From: Pelodera strongyloides
Taxonomy: Eukaryota; Nematoda; Chromadorea; Rhabditida; Rhabditidae
Reading direction: 5' to 3'
NCBI GenBank assembly: GCA_036852015.1
Contig: JAANDG010000010.1
Coordinates: 186,001 to 250,000, forward strand
Length of the DNA stretch: 64,000 nt
Made by a program: the position numbers and the translations under genes. Of this stretch, positions 36,947 through 49,260 are shown one piece after another. A model generated the notes under the pieces. The model was not told the DNA's origin and ran no database searches. It saw only the letters and a list, made by a program, of their open reading frames with translations. Position 1 is the first letter of the stretch, and every line of letters starts with the position of its first letter.

Positions 36947-39900
36947 CTTGTGTAACTGTTCATTTTCAGATCTCTGTTCAATGTACCTGTACAATCTCCC
37001 ACGATGCCTGTCACTCAACATATATTCTAACTTTCTCTGTCAGTCCTACATCACCGACTCCGAAAACATTCAGAGTTACTGTCATAACTTATTATCAGCC
37101 TCTGAGAGGTTCTCTCTCCCGGTATCTGTCTCACTTCTCGCTGTCTCCTCCTTCTCAACGAGAAAGAGAAACATCGATTAGACACGCAAATCAACAGTAA
37201 CCACCGTCGGTCGGCGCAATCGCAATCTATCGTACCACACATTTCTCGCCTATTGATAAAGTGGTTTGATAACAGAAAGGCGCTCTGATCACACCCCCCA
37301 CCATCCCTTTTCTTTCTTCAACCAATTAAGAAAACCCAACAGACCGTAACGAGCGCCTACAAAACTAGATATCCCTATCTCAGTGCACGCAACTATTTTC
37401 TGGCTCGTTGCCAACGAAAAGTATCAACGTACAGTGAATCGATATAACATAGTTTCTCTGTTGACAGGGCGTGTACTTTTATCTCAAAAAGTAGGCATAC
37501 ACATACAAAAGTGCTCAGAAATAACTTTCTTTCTGACGAGGCTATCAATAGTTGCCAGCTCAAGGGCGTCTACAGTGTAAACTGTAAACAAAGTTAGCAA
37601 AGTACGAAAGTACATTGTGCACTTTTGTAAGACAGGAGCGGAACAAACCCTAGTTCCTAGTTCAGAGAAAAAAAGCAAAATAAGCTCACATTTAAGTGGC
37701 TATTTCTATCATAAGTACGACAATTTCCATAAAAGGAAGCCTATGCTTCACACTACTCAACAGCCTAGTCAATGGATGAATTAATATATATATTATAAAG
37801 TCAATCAATAGTTTACACATTTCAGTCCACTATTCAGTCTCAACTAAATTCCTAAATTTCCCAGTATACTAGTATACTTGTCACAAAAAAACATTTGCGC
37901 ATGATGGAACAGACAAAGAGAGAGGGGAGAGAGGAGATACAGAGTAAATAGAGACAGAGATAAAGAGAAAGAGAGAGCGAGAGAAATAAAGAGAGAGATC
38001 AGATCCATTGATAACATGAGTTTGGAGTGCGATGTGATGATAGGTGACTGTAATGTATACTTTCGCACACATACGGAGATCGATCTTCATCCAAAGAGAT
38101 ATAAAAGGGCATACCTATGTTAACGACCTTATATGCTTGAATATATGATCCGATGATGTCATAATTATCCGATGATGTCATAATTATTAAGAATGCCTGC
38201 TACCTACACCGTAGTTGGTAAGTTAACCTACCATTACGCTCACTTAATTTTCACAAAACAAAATCTGGCTAAGTCCGAAGGAGCAACTGATTCTCTGAAC
38301 TGAACTGAGAATCGAGATACGAGTGAAAAATAATGAAATACACAGTGGGCAAAACCAAAACTCTAATAATTTTTCCACAGATACAAACTTTCTAAATGAC
38401 TAATGCCTACCAATATTGAATATTGATCAACTATCGATTTCCATAAAAAGTCACAAATCAATGATCGAGAGCAAGAAGCCAGCTAGCCTTGAACTGGAAA
38501 AAATTTACAGCGCCCGCAAGCGGGCTCGGGCTCCCTCCCGTCCCCCAACCACAAACCCACACACACAAAACGACCAGTGTAAATTTCACGCGCGCGCCCT
38601 GGCGAATCGAAAAAAAAAGAGCGAAGGGATAGAGAGCGCGCGATGTGCAAATAGTCCACATTGAAAAGCACCCTACGGGGGGCAACAAGTCTCACAATAC
38701 ACATGAAAACCCTTTGCCCCACATATCGATTTCTTTGCAAACAAATTCAATCTACAAAAACATACTTGCAAAAGAAGACGGGGAGTTACAAAACAAACGA
38801 TTAAGGCACGTCAAAGAGAACAAATGGGTACAAGTAAACAAGTAGCAAAGGGTGTCAAAGGTCCATTCGTGTCACGGAGCTTGTCACGATACGATAGCAA
38901 TAACAGAAAAGGGAACTCACCGCTTTCTTGAGGTGCGACTCGCAATATCCGCAATATTTCACGTTTTTGCTCTGTCCACCCTCCTCACACAGAAGACCAC
39001 GCTGTTGGGCACAGGTCACATGGAACCCTGGATATATTTGATTGAACAAAAAGCGCCGAAGTGTCAGCAATCGTACAGATTCCCGTAAAATCAGTAAGAA
39101 ATACTGTAACTATCCAGACTACCAACTGCAGTGTTATGTTCCTAACACAAACATAGTATCAATGGTGATATATTTAATAAAATAATAATGTATTATTAAT
39201 CATATAAATAACATATAATGTAATCAAAATGGACATATATGGTCAACTAAATAATTCCGTGGTGTGCGAGTGTGCATAATAAAAAGAAACGAGCAAAAAT
39301 CCAGCTTCAAGCTATTCGAATAGCATCTAAATGTGCAAAAATAAAAAATGGTTCACTGGAAATAATATAAAACGTTCTCACCTCTCTTACAACCAGGCTT
39401 GTTGCATGACATACACGCGCCAATTCCCGCCAATTTAAAGTTTCCTGCATCTTCACACAAATAGCAGCTCTTTTCAAACCTTAAATAGAGACGATGGTAA
39501 TAATATTTAGTATCAATATCGCAATATCGCTCCAAACCCCCCAAATAGCCCCCCACCCCCTATCTCACAGGAAACGAGGAATACAGATAAATGAAAATAT
39601 TCTGAGCAACCTATCACAAGACGGGACAGACAAATTTAATACAAAATATAGAAATAAATTATGCTCACGTTTATGCGTGATGTTTCAAATGCTGTTCATA
39701 AATCGTAATAAAGAGGAATGGACGGTAAATTCATAAATCGTAAAGAGTAATAATATTAGTTAATAACAACTGTGTGAGGAATGAACAGGAAATACACGAC
39801 AACAATAAATAAAAGTAGCAAAGTAAACAAATTAGAGACAACAAATATATAAGAACTCACCTTTCATGTGGCACATCAGTTAAAACAATCGGATCCATGC

Positions 39901-42057
39901 TTTGAACGTCACCAAATTTAACCTCGGGAATGTAGAGGGCGCAAATTACATGTGCCCAACCTACAAATAACAACTTTTAATAATAAATAATAATAACAAT
40001 AATAATAATACTGCTACGAAACTTTCCAACAAAAATATATCAATAAACATAATGCATGCACAGAACAAAGCACGACAATACAACAAAAACAGTCAGCTAG
40101 TAAAAAGTTAAATAAACAGCAAAATGAGCAAAATAAATCAACCCACCATTGCCCTCCGTAGGCTTCAACGCACCGTAGCCAAAAGGACACAGCTCGCAGC
40201 GAGCCTGGAATGCATTTAATACTATATACAAAATATACAAAATGTTCCGTCCTTTACATATGAATAAATTGTGAATGCGTTGAACTATCATATCTCTCTA
40301 CAGTCTTTCAATCGTTACGCATAATATAAAGTTACGTTACAACTATATTACGAACTACAATTATACTAGTTAAATAAAAAATAATACGTAAAAGAATCGA
40401 CCTGTAATATCCTCTGCGTGCGCATGTGATTTTCATCAGCTCCAACACCATTGAAACCATTTGCCTAAAATTCAAAGTCTTCATTTTTCTATTCCCTATG
40501 CTTTACGTTTTATCACAACTAGGTATCATAACAGTATGCTAATATAGATAAAAAATAAGACAACAACAATAAAACGAAAACGTCGAAGTCGAAAACACCA
40601 GGGCAATGTATATATCAAGGAAAAGGGTTTTAAAACACCAAACCATAATACACAAGTAACAAGTAACCAAACAAATCACAAACCTTTGAAGATCCAGCAG
40701 CACACTTGGCACAAAACCATTCACCATCGGGCACTTCAATTATACCGTAGCATCCTAAAGCAAACATAAATAATTCACTAATTACAAAACCATTAAATAA
40801 TAACACAACGTGTAAGCCATAGTTTAATATGATCGAGTGAAAAAAAAACATAAAGGAAACCAACTAACAGACAAGCCACCTAACAATATGCAACAAAAAA
40901 AAATTAGAAAATTCATATAGTGGATATCAATATGTTTCACACAGCTGTCATAAGTCAAGTATGAGGTGCGGAACCTACTCCTGATTTTCTTCGTCTTCTT
41001 ATATTTACAACTTTATACCAAAACCAAAAGTCCCACCTTGGTGCACGGCCACCTCACACCCGGGCCCATCACAGTAAACAAGGGGGTTGCCCGCCCAGCC
41101 ATTTTCATCAGCGCACACGCAACAACCGCCCAACATCTCCTTCATATTTAGTGATGCACTGACTGAAAAAATAGGAAGTCACATAAATGAACGAACTCAA
41201 CGAAACAGAACATCGGGAACAAGAACTATAGCCCTTCAGCCGTCATCATTAGTAACTCACATACTTCCGCACTTTAGCTAATTTCATATATTTTATAAAT
41301 AATCAATATATCATATTTAGTGGATACGTAACAAAATAAACATGAGTATATTGCGGCTTCTTCAACAGAATGCATGATTGCACATAATACACAACGCATA
41401 CAAATATCATTAGAATATACAGTCGAAACTATCAACGTATACTAATCTTCAACATATAGTAGAAAAACTCACTTTTATATTTCTTCCACAATTCGCGCTT
41501 CGCAAAAAGTCCATGACGCGGTGGCGTCGGAGTTTCTCCCTTTACAGTGGTGCTGAAAAGATACAGGAATGAAATTTAACTGCTTTGAACGTCTGGGTTC
41601 CCAACTTTGTAATTTGTGTATTGAGTTTGGGCACCAAGTTAAGGTAAATATAATGAAAATCTACCGATATGCCGACACAATATAGCTATATAGCGCCTCA
41701 CATATGCACATTCACACTTAAAATAGAAATATTACATTATATTAATAAACAATAGCGCTTGAGCGAAACAAACAACAAGATTTACTGATCCGTGTATAGG
41801 TACTAAAGGCTTCTAGCCTAAAGTCTACATATACCGACTCCCGACCACTTTCCTACTTTCGGGTTTCGGTTTGACTTTACAATACCTATGTCTCACCTGC
41901 TCCTGCTGCGCGCTGGTTCCTCCTGTGATTGCTCCCGCGCGTCAAGAGCTTGCGCTGCGCGTGGGAGAGCGGAAGCGGATAGAGAATACACTTCTGGAAA
42001 GCCGCCTGGGGCCACTGAGTTCGACAACCCACGGGGGAGCGAAACTTTTATGGGAAT
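27117..42057 (-). CDS. zfp-1: ZFP-1/AF10 orthologue: PHD and extended-PHD chromatin reader with C-terminal leucine zipper
   Basis: Minus-strand exons: 42057-41897, 41552-41473, 41162-41037, 40754-40684, 40464-40402, 40204-40147, 39960-39861, 39479-39382, 39027-38921, 32606-32428, 32116-32020, 31681-31487, 31175-30986, 30782-30646, 30458-30210, 29971-29821, 29557-29472, 29298-29104, 28870-28720, 28451-28253, 27991-27919, 27727-27575, 27281-27117 (TAA). About 941 residues from MKEMLGGCCVC (41146). Order: PHD1 (CCVCADENGWAGNPLVYCDG, then GCYGIIEVPDGEWFCAKC); the extended PHD (RCELCPFGYGALKPTEGNGG, WAHVICALYIPEVKFG, SCYLCEDAG, ACMSCNKPGC, FHVTCAQ, YCGYC) with all expected zinc ligands; a basic segment (SKRSREPK, TKRPRN); the octapeptide/leucine zipper (EQLLERQWEQGSQFLL to EEQLTSLSKRKEHLLALNQRL) that binds DOT1-type methyltransferase in AF10; and a Gln-rich tail. 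AF10 reads unmodified H3K27 and supports H3K79 methylation; C. elegans ZFP-1 works with DOT-1.1 and in small-RNA silencing. The first two exons are in frame but lack an ATG (see findings). Confidence 0.95.
31785..31952. mobile_element. MITE-like family A element in a zfp-1 intron
   Basis: Begins TTAAAGGGAAATAACGGCC and GGTTTTTGAAACACATCGAG; ends GGCGCGTTTCAAAAACC and GGAATTCCGCTGTAA. Both tips have drifted from the family consensus, so it is an older copy. Confidence 0.75.
36108..36165 (+). repeat. CCTGAAGATGG...CCGAAACG hairpin motif with AATAAA
   Basis: GTCCTGAAGATGGCATACTG is followed by CCGAAGCCGAAACGTTGAGG and AATAAA. GGCA and TGCC pair as a small hairpin between CTGAAGA and the GAA/GAAAC words. 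The order CTGANGA-hairpin-GAA(A)C resembles a hammerhead core and also a motif common near the 3' ends of invertebrate retroelements. I see no clear stem I or III, so activity is not claimed. Confidence 0.35.
36885..36945. repeat. CT microsatellite in the large zfp-1 intron
   Basis: Nearly pure (CT)n, about 30 units. Open frames over it are poly(Ser-Leu) or poly(Arg-Glu) artefacts. Confidence 0.9.
38151..38189. promoter_or_regulatory. Duplicated CRE/bZIP-like site
   Basis: CCGATGATGTCATAATTAT occurs twice in direct tandem. TGATGTCA is one base from the CRE palindrome TGACGTCA. Location in the large zfp-1 intron makes it a candidate element for an internal promoter; function is inferred. Confidence 0.35.
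41163..41176 (-). promoter_or_regulatory. zfp-1: Splice acceptor 17 bases before the zfp-1 MKEM start (cis or trans)
   Basis: CTATTTTTTCAG ends 17 bases upstream of the ATG encoding MKEMLGG, the N terminus expected from AF10. It can serve either the in-frame upstream exon (41473-41552) or spliced-leader addition. Confidence 0.5.
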
Positions 42058-42099
42058 CTGCAAGTTCAAGTGTGAAACAACGAATTTGAAATAACGCAC

Positions 42100-42781
42100 A
42101 GTCGTACAAATTCACAAATCAAGGAAAATAGCTCATTCAAAATGAGACAATCAAATCTACAGGAACTGCGGCACGAAAACATAGACAAGAGGAAAATCTA
42201 GTACTGAAAAACAAGCATAAAGCTACGATACGTTACAAAGATTGAGCAAATAATCAATAAATTCCAATCGATATACTTGTTGGTAACTATCCGTGCTGAT
42301 AGCGGTAGAAGTAGTTGACAGGACCCGTCAAACAGGGTGCGAGACGCCCAAGAAATAGATAGGGAACGGCCTGCGAGAGCGAGCGAACGGGGAGGAGAAG
42401 CAGACGGAAAAAGATAAAATCAGTTGCCGCCATCCCGCTAGAAACCAAGATAAGGTGATAATGGACAGTTCGAATTCGATTTATAAAGCAAGGAAGCAAA
42501 TGGAGAGAGAGAGAGATAGACAAAGAGAAAGGAATCGTCGTTGTGGGGGTCAAGGAAACGTTTTGAAATAATGAAGCGCTATGACATGCGACTCTCCAGA
42601 CCATTTCAATTCGATCACAACAAAAAAAGGAATAACGTTTTTTGTAAATACTTAATTTTCAGTAACTTGAAATTGAAATGATTAATATTTGGAGTTGGCG
42701 TTCTTGGACATGATACACAACAAATACCATTATAAGAAGTGATGAAAAGAAACACAGAAAAAAGCGCCACCTTACATCTAA

Positions 42782-42818
<37 letters not shown>

Positions 42819-44670
42819 CAATAATTGTATAGCATGGTTCCAAGCAGAAAGTAACGTTCAATGCCCCGCAATCACTACAGAAAACGTCCGATAAGATTTC
42901 ATTGCGATCTGATAATACGGGTCACTTGTCAAAACTTCAAACATACAATTCGTCAGGGGAACCATAACTAGTACAAATACTCTATCAAAGCAGAAACCGC
43001 AGAGAATGCCGAGCAGGGGGGGGGGGGTAATAACCATCATCTCCATAATTCAGTGAAATAGAAACACTGTTCCCCTTCGAGAATATTTGAACGGAAACAT
43101 GTACTTAATCAATCGTAGGAATGAAGCGATGAAGCCAAAGACCGGGGCGCAAAGCGGAGAAAATCGGAAAAGGAAACACAACGGCGGAACCGCGTGAATG
43201 ATCGCCTCTCATTTATAATATTAGACGATTTCTCGGACGGAGAGCCCATGATAATTTGGCTTCTTGAAGAAAACGCAGACGAAGAAAACCCACGGCCACC
43301 ACTAACGCACATAAATGATGGATGATAATTGATCGCTTCAATCGAAGAAAACGGAAAAATTGATATCCTTTCAAGGAAAGAAATATGGGATGACATAGCG
43401 GGGGATTTGCAAAAACACTCTTATCAAACTTACGGTAATCTATAGACAATAAAAGTTTAATGCATAGAGCATTTCTTTATCGATATATTATTGATTTTTG
43501 CATTTTTGAGTTAATTAAAATAGACTACACGAGTACTTCACTGTTTCCTCTTGTTTTCCATTCCCATTATGCCAATCTGCCAATGAGAGTGATAACTATA
43601 CGAAATTCGGAAACAAAACAATAGCCAAATCGTAAAGCAAACATTTCACTCCAACATACGGATCGATGAATCGACAAAGAAGAAAGTATCGTTAGTGGAC
43701 AGAAAGGAACAAGATAACGCGTTGATTTTATATAAAAGTGCCTGATACTGGCATGAACAGGTTTGCTGGCTAACCTTCACTTATTGTCATGTGACGATTG
43801 ACCAATCTTTCATTCGAACGGAAAATCTACCGCGAAAAGTACACATAAGAAGGGGGAAACCTGATACTTATGATGGATGTTATTGTTGTCATCTTCGAGG
43901 ATTGCAGATTCTTCGTACCGCACTGTGATACATCTTACGTTATCAAACGAAATCAATATTACATCAATAAGGTAATACGGTAGTACAAAGAAGACGTGGA
44001 CATAAAGTCTCGGTTTTATAAACCAATTTTGCCCATGTTTGACACAATATGTTCCTGCATTTATTGGTCTTTGCACAGACAGACAGAATGTAGTTTAATA
44101 TTTCTGTTGGCTGTTCGCCTCATTTCGCTGTATTACAAAGGAATCAATCAATAATACAGTAGCCTCGTTCGTCAATAAAAAACGTATTTTCAAGATGCAA
44201 TGCAATCAGAAATCCGACTGTCCCGACTGGTCGATGCAATGCCTTGAGGGTTCGTCGATCTGTTTGTCTGTGTGTATTTGAGTACTAGGGCGCAAACCCC
44301 GCGCACACCACCACTCCTCTACACGTCTATTTTGTTGGTTTCGATGGGAAGTGCAGGAATGAATTCAAGATTCGAGATCCGCAAAGAACCACTTCCACTT
44401 GGGAAACAAAACAAACAGTAAATCAGTGAAGATCTGAATGTTAATTTTGTCGCTTTTTATAAACTATCGAACCATTTTAAAATGGTAGGAGTTTATGTTT
44501 ATGTTAACTGTTGTTGTGTGGCAATTGATTGCTGTTTTGCACTTTTTCCTTTAAACGAGTGTATCCACAGTAATTTCTTGAAATCCTGCATTATTTTGAA
44601 AGTTATAGGTTTTCTAGTTTAATTTGAAGTTGAAGAGAGGAACTTTATATTTATATTTTAATTTTTAATT
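42100..44670. other. Interval upstream of zfp-1; no confident gene
   Basis: Contains a GA tract (42500-42530), an (AT)n run (42785-42816), a G run (43017-43027) and several frames without clear support. A minus-strand segment with acceptor TTGGTTTCTAG directly before CGGG-ATG (42433) is a possible 5' exon or promoter-proximal region of zfp-1, but no in-phase donor is evident. Confidence 0.4.
42784..42817. repeat. (AT)n microsatellite
   Basis: About 16 AT units, uninterrupted. Confidence 0.9.
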
Positions 44671-44673
44671 GTA

Positions 44674-44943
44674 GCCAGGTGAGATTTTCGAGGCAAGACG
44701 CCTTTCGAAAAGATCTTCGACTTTCGACGGAATCGACTACGGTAATATACTATGGTAAGCCGATACTTGAATGCGCGATACCTGGCCGATCCGCCTTATG
44801 ACAACAATAGCGAACAAGAGAGCAATACGGGCGGAATAACACCACTACAACCTACAACAACGATACATCGACGAGGGACCTCGGCTCAATATTCTTTCTC
44901 AACTTTAGGGAATATACAACACACTAAAACCAACTATGTTTAA
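44674..44943 (+). other. Candidate 3' end of an unidentified plus-strand gene
   Basis: After an acceptor (TTTAATTGTAG) the frame GEIFEARRLSKRSSTFDGIDYG is open. Removing a short intron 44755-44811 (ATG|GTAAGC...CAATAG) joins it in frame to EQESNTGGITPLQPTTTIHR and a tail ending TNYV, TAA at 44943, with AATAAA about 25 bases on. Without the intron an internal ATG at 44752 gives a 63-residue frame with the same tail. The C-terminal TNYV resembles a PDZ ligand. No upstream exon was found. Confidence 0.35.
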
Positions 44944-45187
44944 GAACAACAAACTTAGTTGACAATTTAATAAAACCATATAAAAAACACGAAATCAACG
45001 ATGAAAACAACCATATTAAGTCAGAAAGGGCTACAAAGTGAGTACAGTGTAAAGTAAACCCAAATGGAAAAGGTAAGTTAGTTAGGTATATCAAAAACTG
45101 AAGTATTAATAGAAACGTCTGAAAACCCAGAACTGAAGTATTAATAGAAAAAGATAACTAACAAGGGGAGAAGGAAAAAACCTTTGC

Positions 45188-45529
45188 ATGTTATACAAGT
45201 ACAAGACGGTCGATCGTATGCATACGGTTACCGTACCAAATATCAATGAACATAGTCAGTCGATTCAACACCTGGGAATCGGGTTCGCCTTCTCCCGCAA
45301 CACTTTGCAAATTGCAAATGCAAACAGCATAATGCGACAGATTGTTAATGGAAAAGGTGAAGGAATAGACGGACACCATATCGGGACCCTATATGGGAAC
45401 AACCGACCACCAACATTACATTATTATTATTGCACTTTGACACCGACGGGGTCGGGGAATATGAATATTCGATACGACATGCACATATACCATACCCATG
45501 CGCCAAACAAATTACAACTCCATTTTTAA
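45188..45529 (+). other. Uncertain single-exon ORF, 113 codons
   Basis: ATG (MLYKYKTVDRMHTVTVPNIN) to TAA with mixed, protein-like residue use (His/Asn/Tyr-rich) and AATAAA about 100 bases downstream. No domain, signal peptide or splice evidence. Reported only because it is the longest low-bias frame in a 7 kb gene-free stretch. Confidence 0.2.
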
Positions 45530-46224
45530 CTATTGGTCAATTTCAAATTTGCAAAGATGATTCATATTCATAACCCACATTTATGTGGTCACAATTTACA
45601 CTTGGATCAAAGAAGGTGGTAATTAAATAAAAGATGTGGCTGTTGTGGCATAAATGACCAACCCAACAATTAAAACCGCCAGGAAGGAAAGAAGCTACGA
45701 CGCTAAAAAATCTTACAGTCCCATATGTATGTGTAGGCGCAAAGCGTTAAAGGGAATATGTAGGCCCTTTTTGAAGTTAAGCTGTATTAATAGAATGCGT
45801 GTTGCCCATTAAGGAAACAATAACAAAAGTTGTCTACAATTACCCACTTAAAAGAAAATCAATTACAAAGCTCGCCTTTTCCATAGTAAACGCTAATTCG
45901 GACCCCTTGCATAAATTTGGGTCTGATTGAATAAATTTCAGTTTAAATCGGGAAATAGCAAGATTCAAGATGCAGCGCATTCCAATTTCGTATTTACATA
46001 TTAAGTCGCCTATTTAAATTAACGTCTGGTATGGAAACGCTAGTTTCGCTTTTTTTTTGCTCATTTTGAGTGCCTACATATTCGCTTTAAGAAAAGAAAA
46101 CACGATAGACGATAACAATAAAAACGCCGAACAATCTATTCAATATCTCCAGTTCAAGATTTCAAAACCACAAAGAAAACATACACAAGGCGGGTGGTGT
46201 CAGGTCTGTTGGGAGAATCGGCGC

Positions 46225-46345
46225 TCTTTTACTAGGGAGATGGGCCAGCGCGCAGGCGCGCGACCCTCTACCCCACTACAATGCGCGCTGAGAGCCGGAG
46301 CGAACCGAGGCGCGCAATCGGCGAGCGATGTTAGTGCAAGATACT
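46225..46345. promoter_or_regulatory. CpG-rich island, possible promoter
   Basis: GC-rich patch with repeated GCGC words (GCCAGCGCGCAGGCGCGCG and GAGGCGCGCAATCGGCGAGC) inside very AT-rich DNA. About 60 bases later a frame starts MEKPVIDTLGGLALNDPVTT with a donor-like ACA|GTACGG, so a 5' exon of a plus-strand gene is conceivable; nothing downstream confirms it. Confidence 0.25.
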
Positions 46346-46599
46346 GTAGCAGCCAGTGTCGTATCGTGATATAGCAGATCATCGCAAAGAAAATAGAAAT
46401 CAAATCATGGAAAAACCAGTGATAGATACACTGGGAGGTCTGGCGCTCAATGATCCGGTCACCACAGTACGGGATAAGATAATTATAGAAATATCGATTA
46501 GAAAGAAAGTACTGTAATATAATCGATATTTTATTTTTATTTTTATACAACAATTCGATTCGAAGAGCACAGTAGTCTAAAATCTAAAATGGATATATT

Positions 46600-48700
46600 G
46601 CATGTAAATGTAAGTAATGTACGAACTTGCGAACACTTGTTAGTTCATTGAGCAATTAAGCTAGTCATTTTATTCATTTTATTGCGATAATAGTAATAGT
46701 AATACAACAACACTAATAATAAATAAAGCCGGGAAACTGCCCTACTATTACTATAGGGATGTTGTTCAACGCATGCATGTGTAGATTTTCAAAAGCCAGC
46801 GAGTCGCCTACAGCCAAGATTTCAATCTCCAGTCTCATAAAAAGCGCCACCTATGGGCAATAGATACTTTCAAAATCTAGCAATGCAAGAATAGAAAGAA
46901 CGAATTTGTATCACGTAAAAAGTGTAGTAATTGCCTTGTCAAGTGGGCAGTCAACCACAGATTAGCCCGGAATTACACACGTAAAATAGAACAGCCAAGC
47001 CAGGAATGAGTTGGAAGTAATTTTCTCTTTTTTTCCACGAAAGAAATGGTAGTAAACTATTATCGTTAGATATTATTCATATTCATGCTCTAAGAGTTCA
47101 CTACATTACCAAAAACATATAATAAAGTTAGTTAATAAATATCCTAAAGAAATATTAATATTACGAAACGAACACAAGGAGCTTGCGTTTTGAGAAGGGA
47201 AAAAGCATCTGCCTGCCGCATAATATATTATTTCACTAATTTGACATACAACCACATTCGAATCGCTTTGTCTTTGTCATGGTAACACAAAATAAAATAA
47301 CTATCCAAAGGAAATAATTAAGTATAGAGAGATGGATACACAACCTTGTCACGAGTAATACAATTCACGCTCGACTGAAACAAAAACAAAACTAAATCAC
47401 ACAACTCTAGACAAAATGAAACGGCAAGTTCATTCGCAATTTTCACACTGACATCTTGCATGTGATTCTCGCGCGTTCGTTCTAATAATCACAGTGATTC
47501 TGATTCATCTTGTGCATTAGTATTTAACACTGTATTCGATTAAGCGTGTATTTGAATGGGTTTCAATTTTAAATTTAAAACACCACTGCAGTTTGTTGGA
47601 AAAATTCTTTCTTTCCCTAATGGAAAGATCAATAATAGCCAACTACACCTACAGTAAGATAGCGAAACTCCGCTCAACAATAAAGGGAACGGGGTGTCGG
47701 GGTAATAATAAAAAAGCATTTTACACGTGATCGTGGAACGAAAATGTAGGTCGCCAACAACAATTCTTATAAGATCATTTCTGAGATGAGCGCGTACACA
47801 TGCGGTACTTCTATAATACATTAATTAGACATTTGCCTATTCTTTAGCGAAAACAACTTCGATAAACGGCCAGGTGAATATTTTCAACAAAAGAAAGACT
47901 GGAAACTGAAAAAGTACCGATATCAAGACCAAGAAATATGTGGAGGGGCAGCAGCAAGTTTCGGGTGCGCATTTTCCCGCGAAAAAAATGGGAAACAGGA
48001 CACACAGCGCTGCATTCAGGTGATGAAAAAGAACTTGAACGAGATTTCTCTCTCAAATTCAAATAAAATGATCGATTGAGAGTTGAAAGAGAGAAGTCAA
48101 CACCTGTGACAGCTCACATACGCATGGGTCTTATTAACTTTTAAAACGACGAATGAAAAACACTTTCAAGCGAAGAATTGTGAGTTTACGGACATTTTCT
48201 TCGTCTTCATTTTTCAGCAAGTAAACCACAATGGGTTTTTTGTGTGTGCACAGCACGGAAACACCAACAAAATCATGAAAGTAAAGCACAGCTACTAAAA
48301 TTCTACAAAGTAACAAGGACAAGAGAGACAGAAAGAAAGAAACAGAAAAATAAAAATTTGACGAAGAACTTGTCACCTCCCATTTAGCACAAGAAGTTCA
48401 GTGTGTGCCAGGCCAAGGTAGAAAGGGTAAAGTTTCACAAAAAAAGTTATCGCAACCTAATACATGTAAGTAATAAAAGTACAATCAACAAACTAACAAC
48501 AAACAACGGCACCAAACTCCGATGAAATTTGAAACAGAAACCTCATTTTCTAAAACACATCCGGCACTACACCGTATTTTCAAATTTAAATGTTTTACAT
48601 GTACGGTATCTGGATGTGGTTTATCTACCTCGTTTGGGTGCTCTATCGATTATCATTCAAATTTATATTTAAAATTTAAGGATACGGTATAGAATCAATA
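46600..48700. other. AT-rich gene-free interval
   Basis: Only short frames with biased composition. No tRNA, repeat family or splice-supported exon seen. Confidence 0.5.
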
Positions 48701-48825
48701 AAAAAAGTATTTATGTTTCTCGGGGTGGGGCGATAGGCCGGGTAAGGAATGCGTCTCTCCCGTTGCGCAAATCGATATGGGAGCGGGGGCTTGGCGGGGT
48801 GCGGGCACGAGACAACGCCCCGAGC

Positions 48826-48930
48826 ACCCGAGAGAGAGATGGAGAGAAGAGAGAGAGAGAGAGAGAGGCGGGGAGGAAGATACAGAGAAAGAGAAAGAGG
48901 GGGAGATAAAGAGGGAGAGAGGGAGAAGGA
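48826..48930. repeat. GA-rich tract
   Basis: (GA)n/(GGGA)n tract embedded in an unusually GC-rich 300-base patch (48720-49040). Arg/Glu-rich frames across it are artefacts. Confidence 0.85.
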
Positions 48931-49154
48931 TCGATTGACACCGGGGCGACCACTAGTTGGGGAACGCTATTGGGAGCGGGGAGTGGAGCACAAAGTGGGC
49001 TCATTCACCCCGGGGACTTCCCGGTCTGGGAAGGCTTACGGAATTTTTAGTTAGTATGTGTGCCAAAAATTTATTACGTTATTTATTAGAGTTATGTAAT
49101 GTCTGCATAAATTCGTTGCGCCAGCTGTACTTTATTTAAAAATAGTGTAATCGT

Positions 49155-49260
49155 GCTTTATTTTTGAATTTTACTGTGCGCCAGAGGAACTGCAAATAAG
49201 TTTTAGTGTTTTATTTTTGAATTTTACTGTGCGCCAGAGGAACTGCAAATAAGTTTTACG
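49155..49260. repeat. 53-base tandem duplication
   Basis: Two nearly identical head-to-tail copies with period 53, each containing TTTATTTTTGAATTTTACTG then TGCGCCAGAGGAACTGCAAA and TAAGTTTTA. Confidence 0.9.

Larger units (their letters stand above)
32607..38920 (-). other. 6.3 kb zfp-1 intron between the PHD exons and the C-terminal exons
   Basis: By far the largest zfp-1 intron, placed exactly between the last PHD exon and the first linker exon (phase 0 at both ends). It holds CT/GA tracts (33275-33395, 35128-35180, 36885-36945, 37914-38000), a duplicated CRE-like site (38151-38189), a retroelement-like 3' motif (36108-36165) and several short open frames with no homology I can see. In C. 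elegans zfp-1 has short isoforms lacking the PHD fingers, and this is where an internal promoter would be expected. Confidence 0.5.

Noticed and set aside
42097..42099. Start of zfp-1 upstream of exon 42057-41897
   Set aside because: The open frame extends there only from a GTG codon; there is no ATG, and a clear acceptor (CTTGCAG) marks the exon edge at 42057.
46408..46470. Candidate first exon MEKPVIDTLGGLALNDPVTT followed by GTACGG
   Set aside because: Attractive start next to a CpG-rich patch, but no downstream exon could be joined on the plus strand in the following kilobases.
48134..48376. 80-codon minus-strand frame with a hydrophobic start (MTSSSSNFYFSVSFFLSLLS)
   Set aside because: The signal-peptide-like start is made by a TC-rich stretch; no splice sites, family or polyadenylation context.
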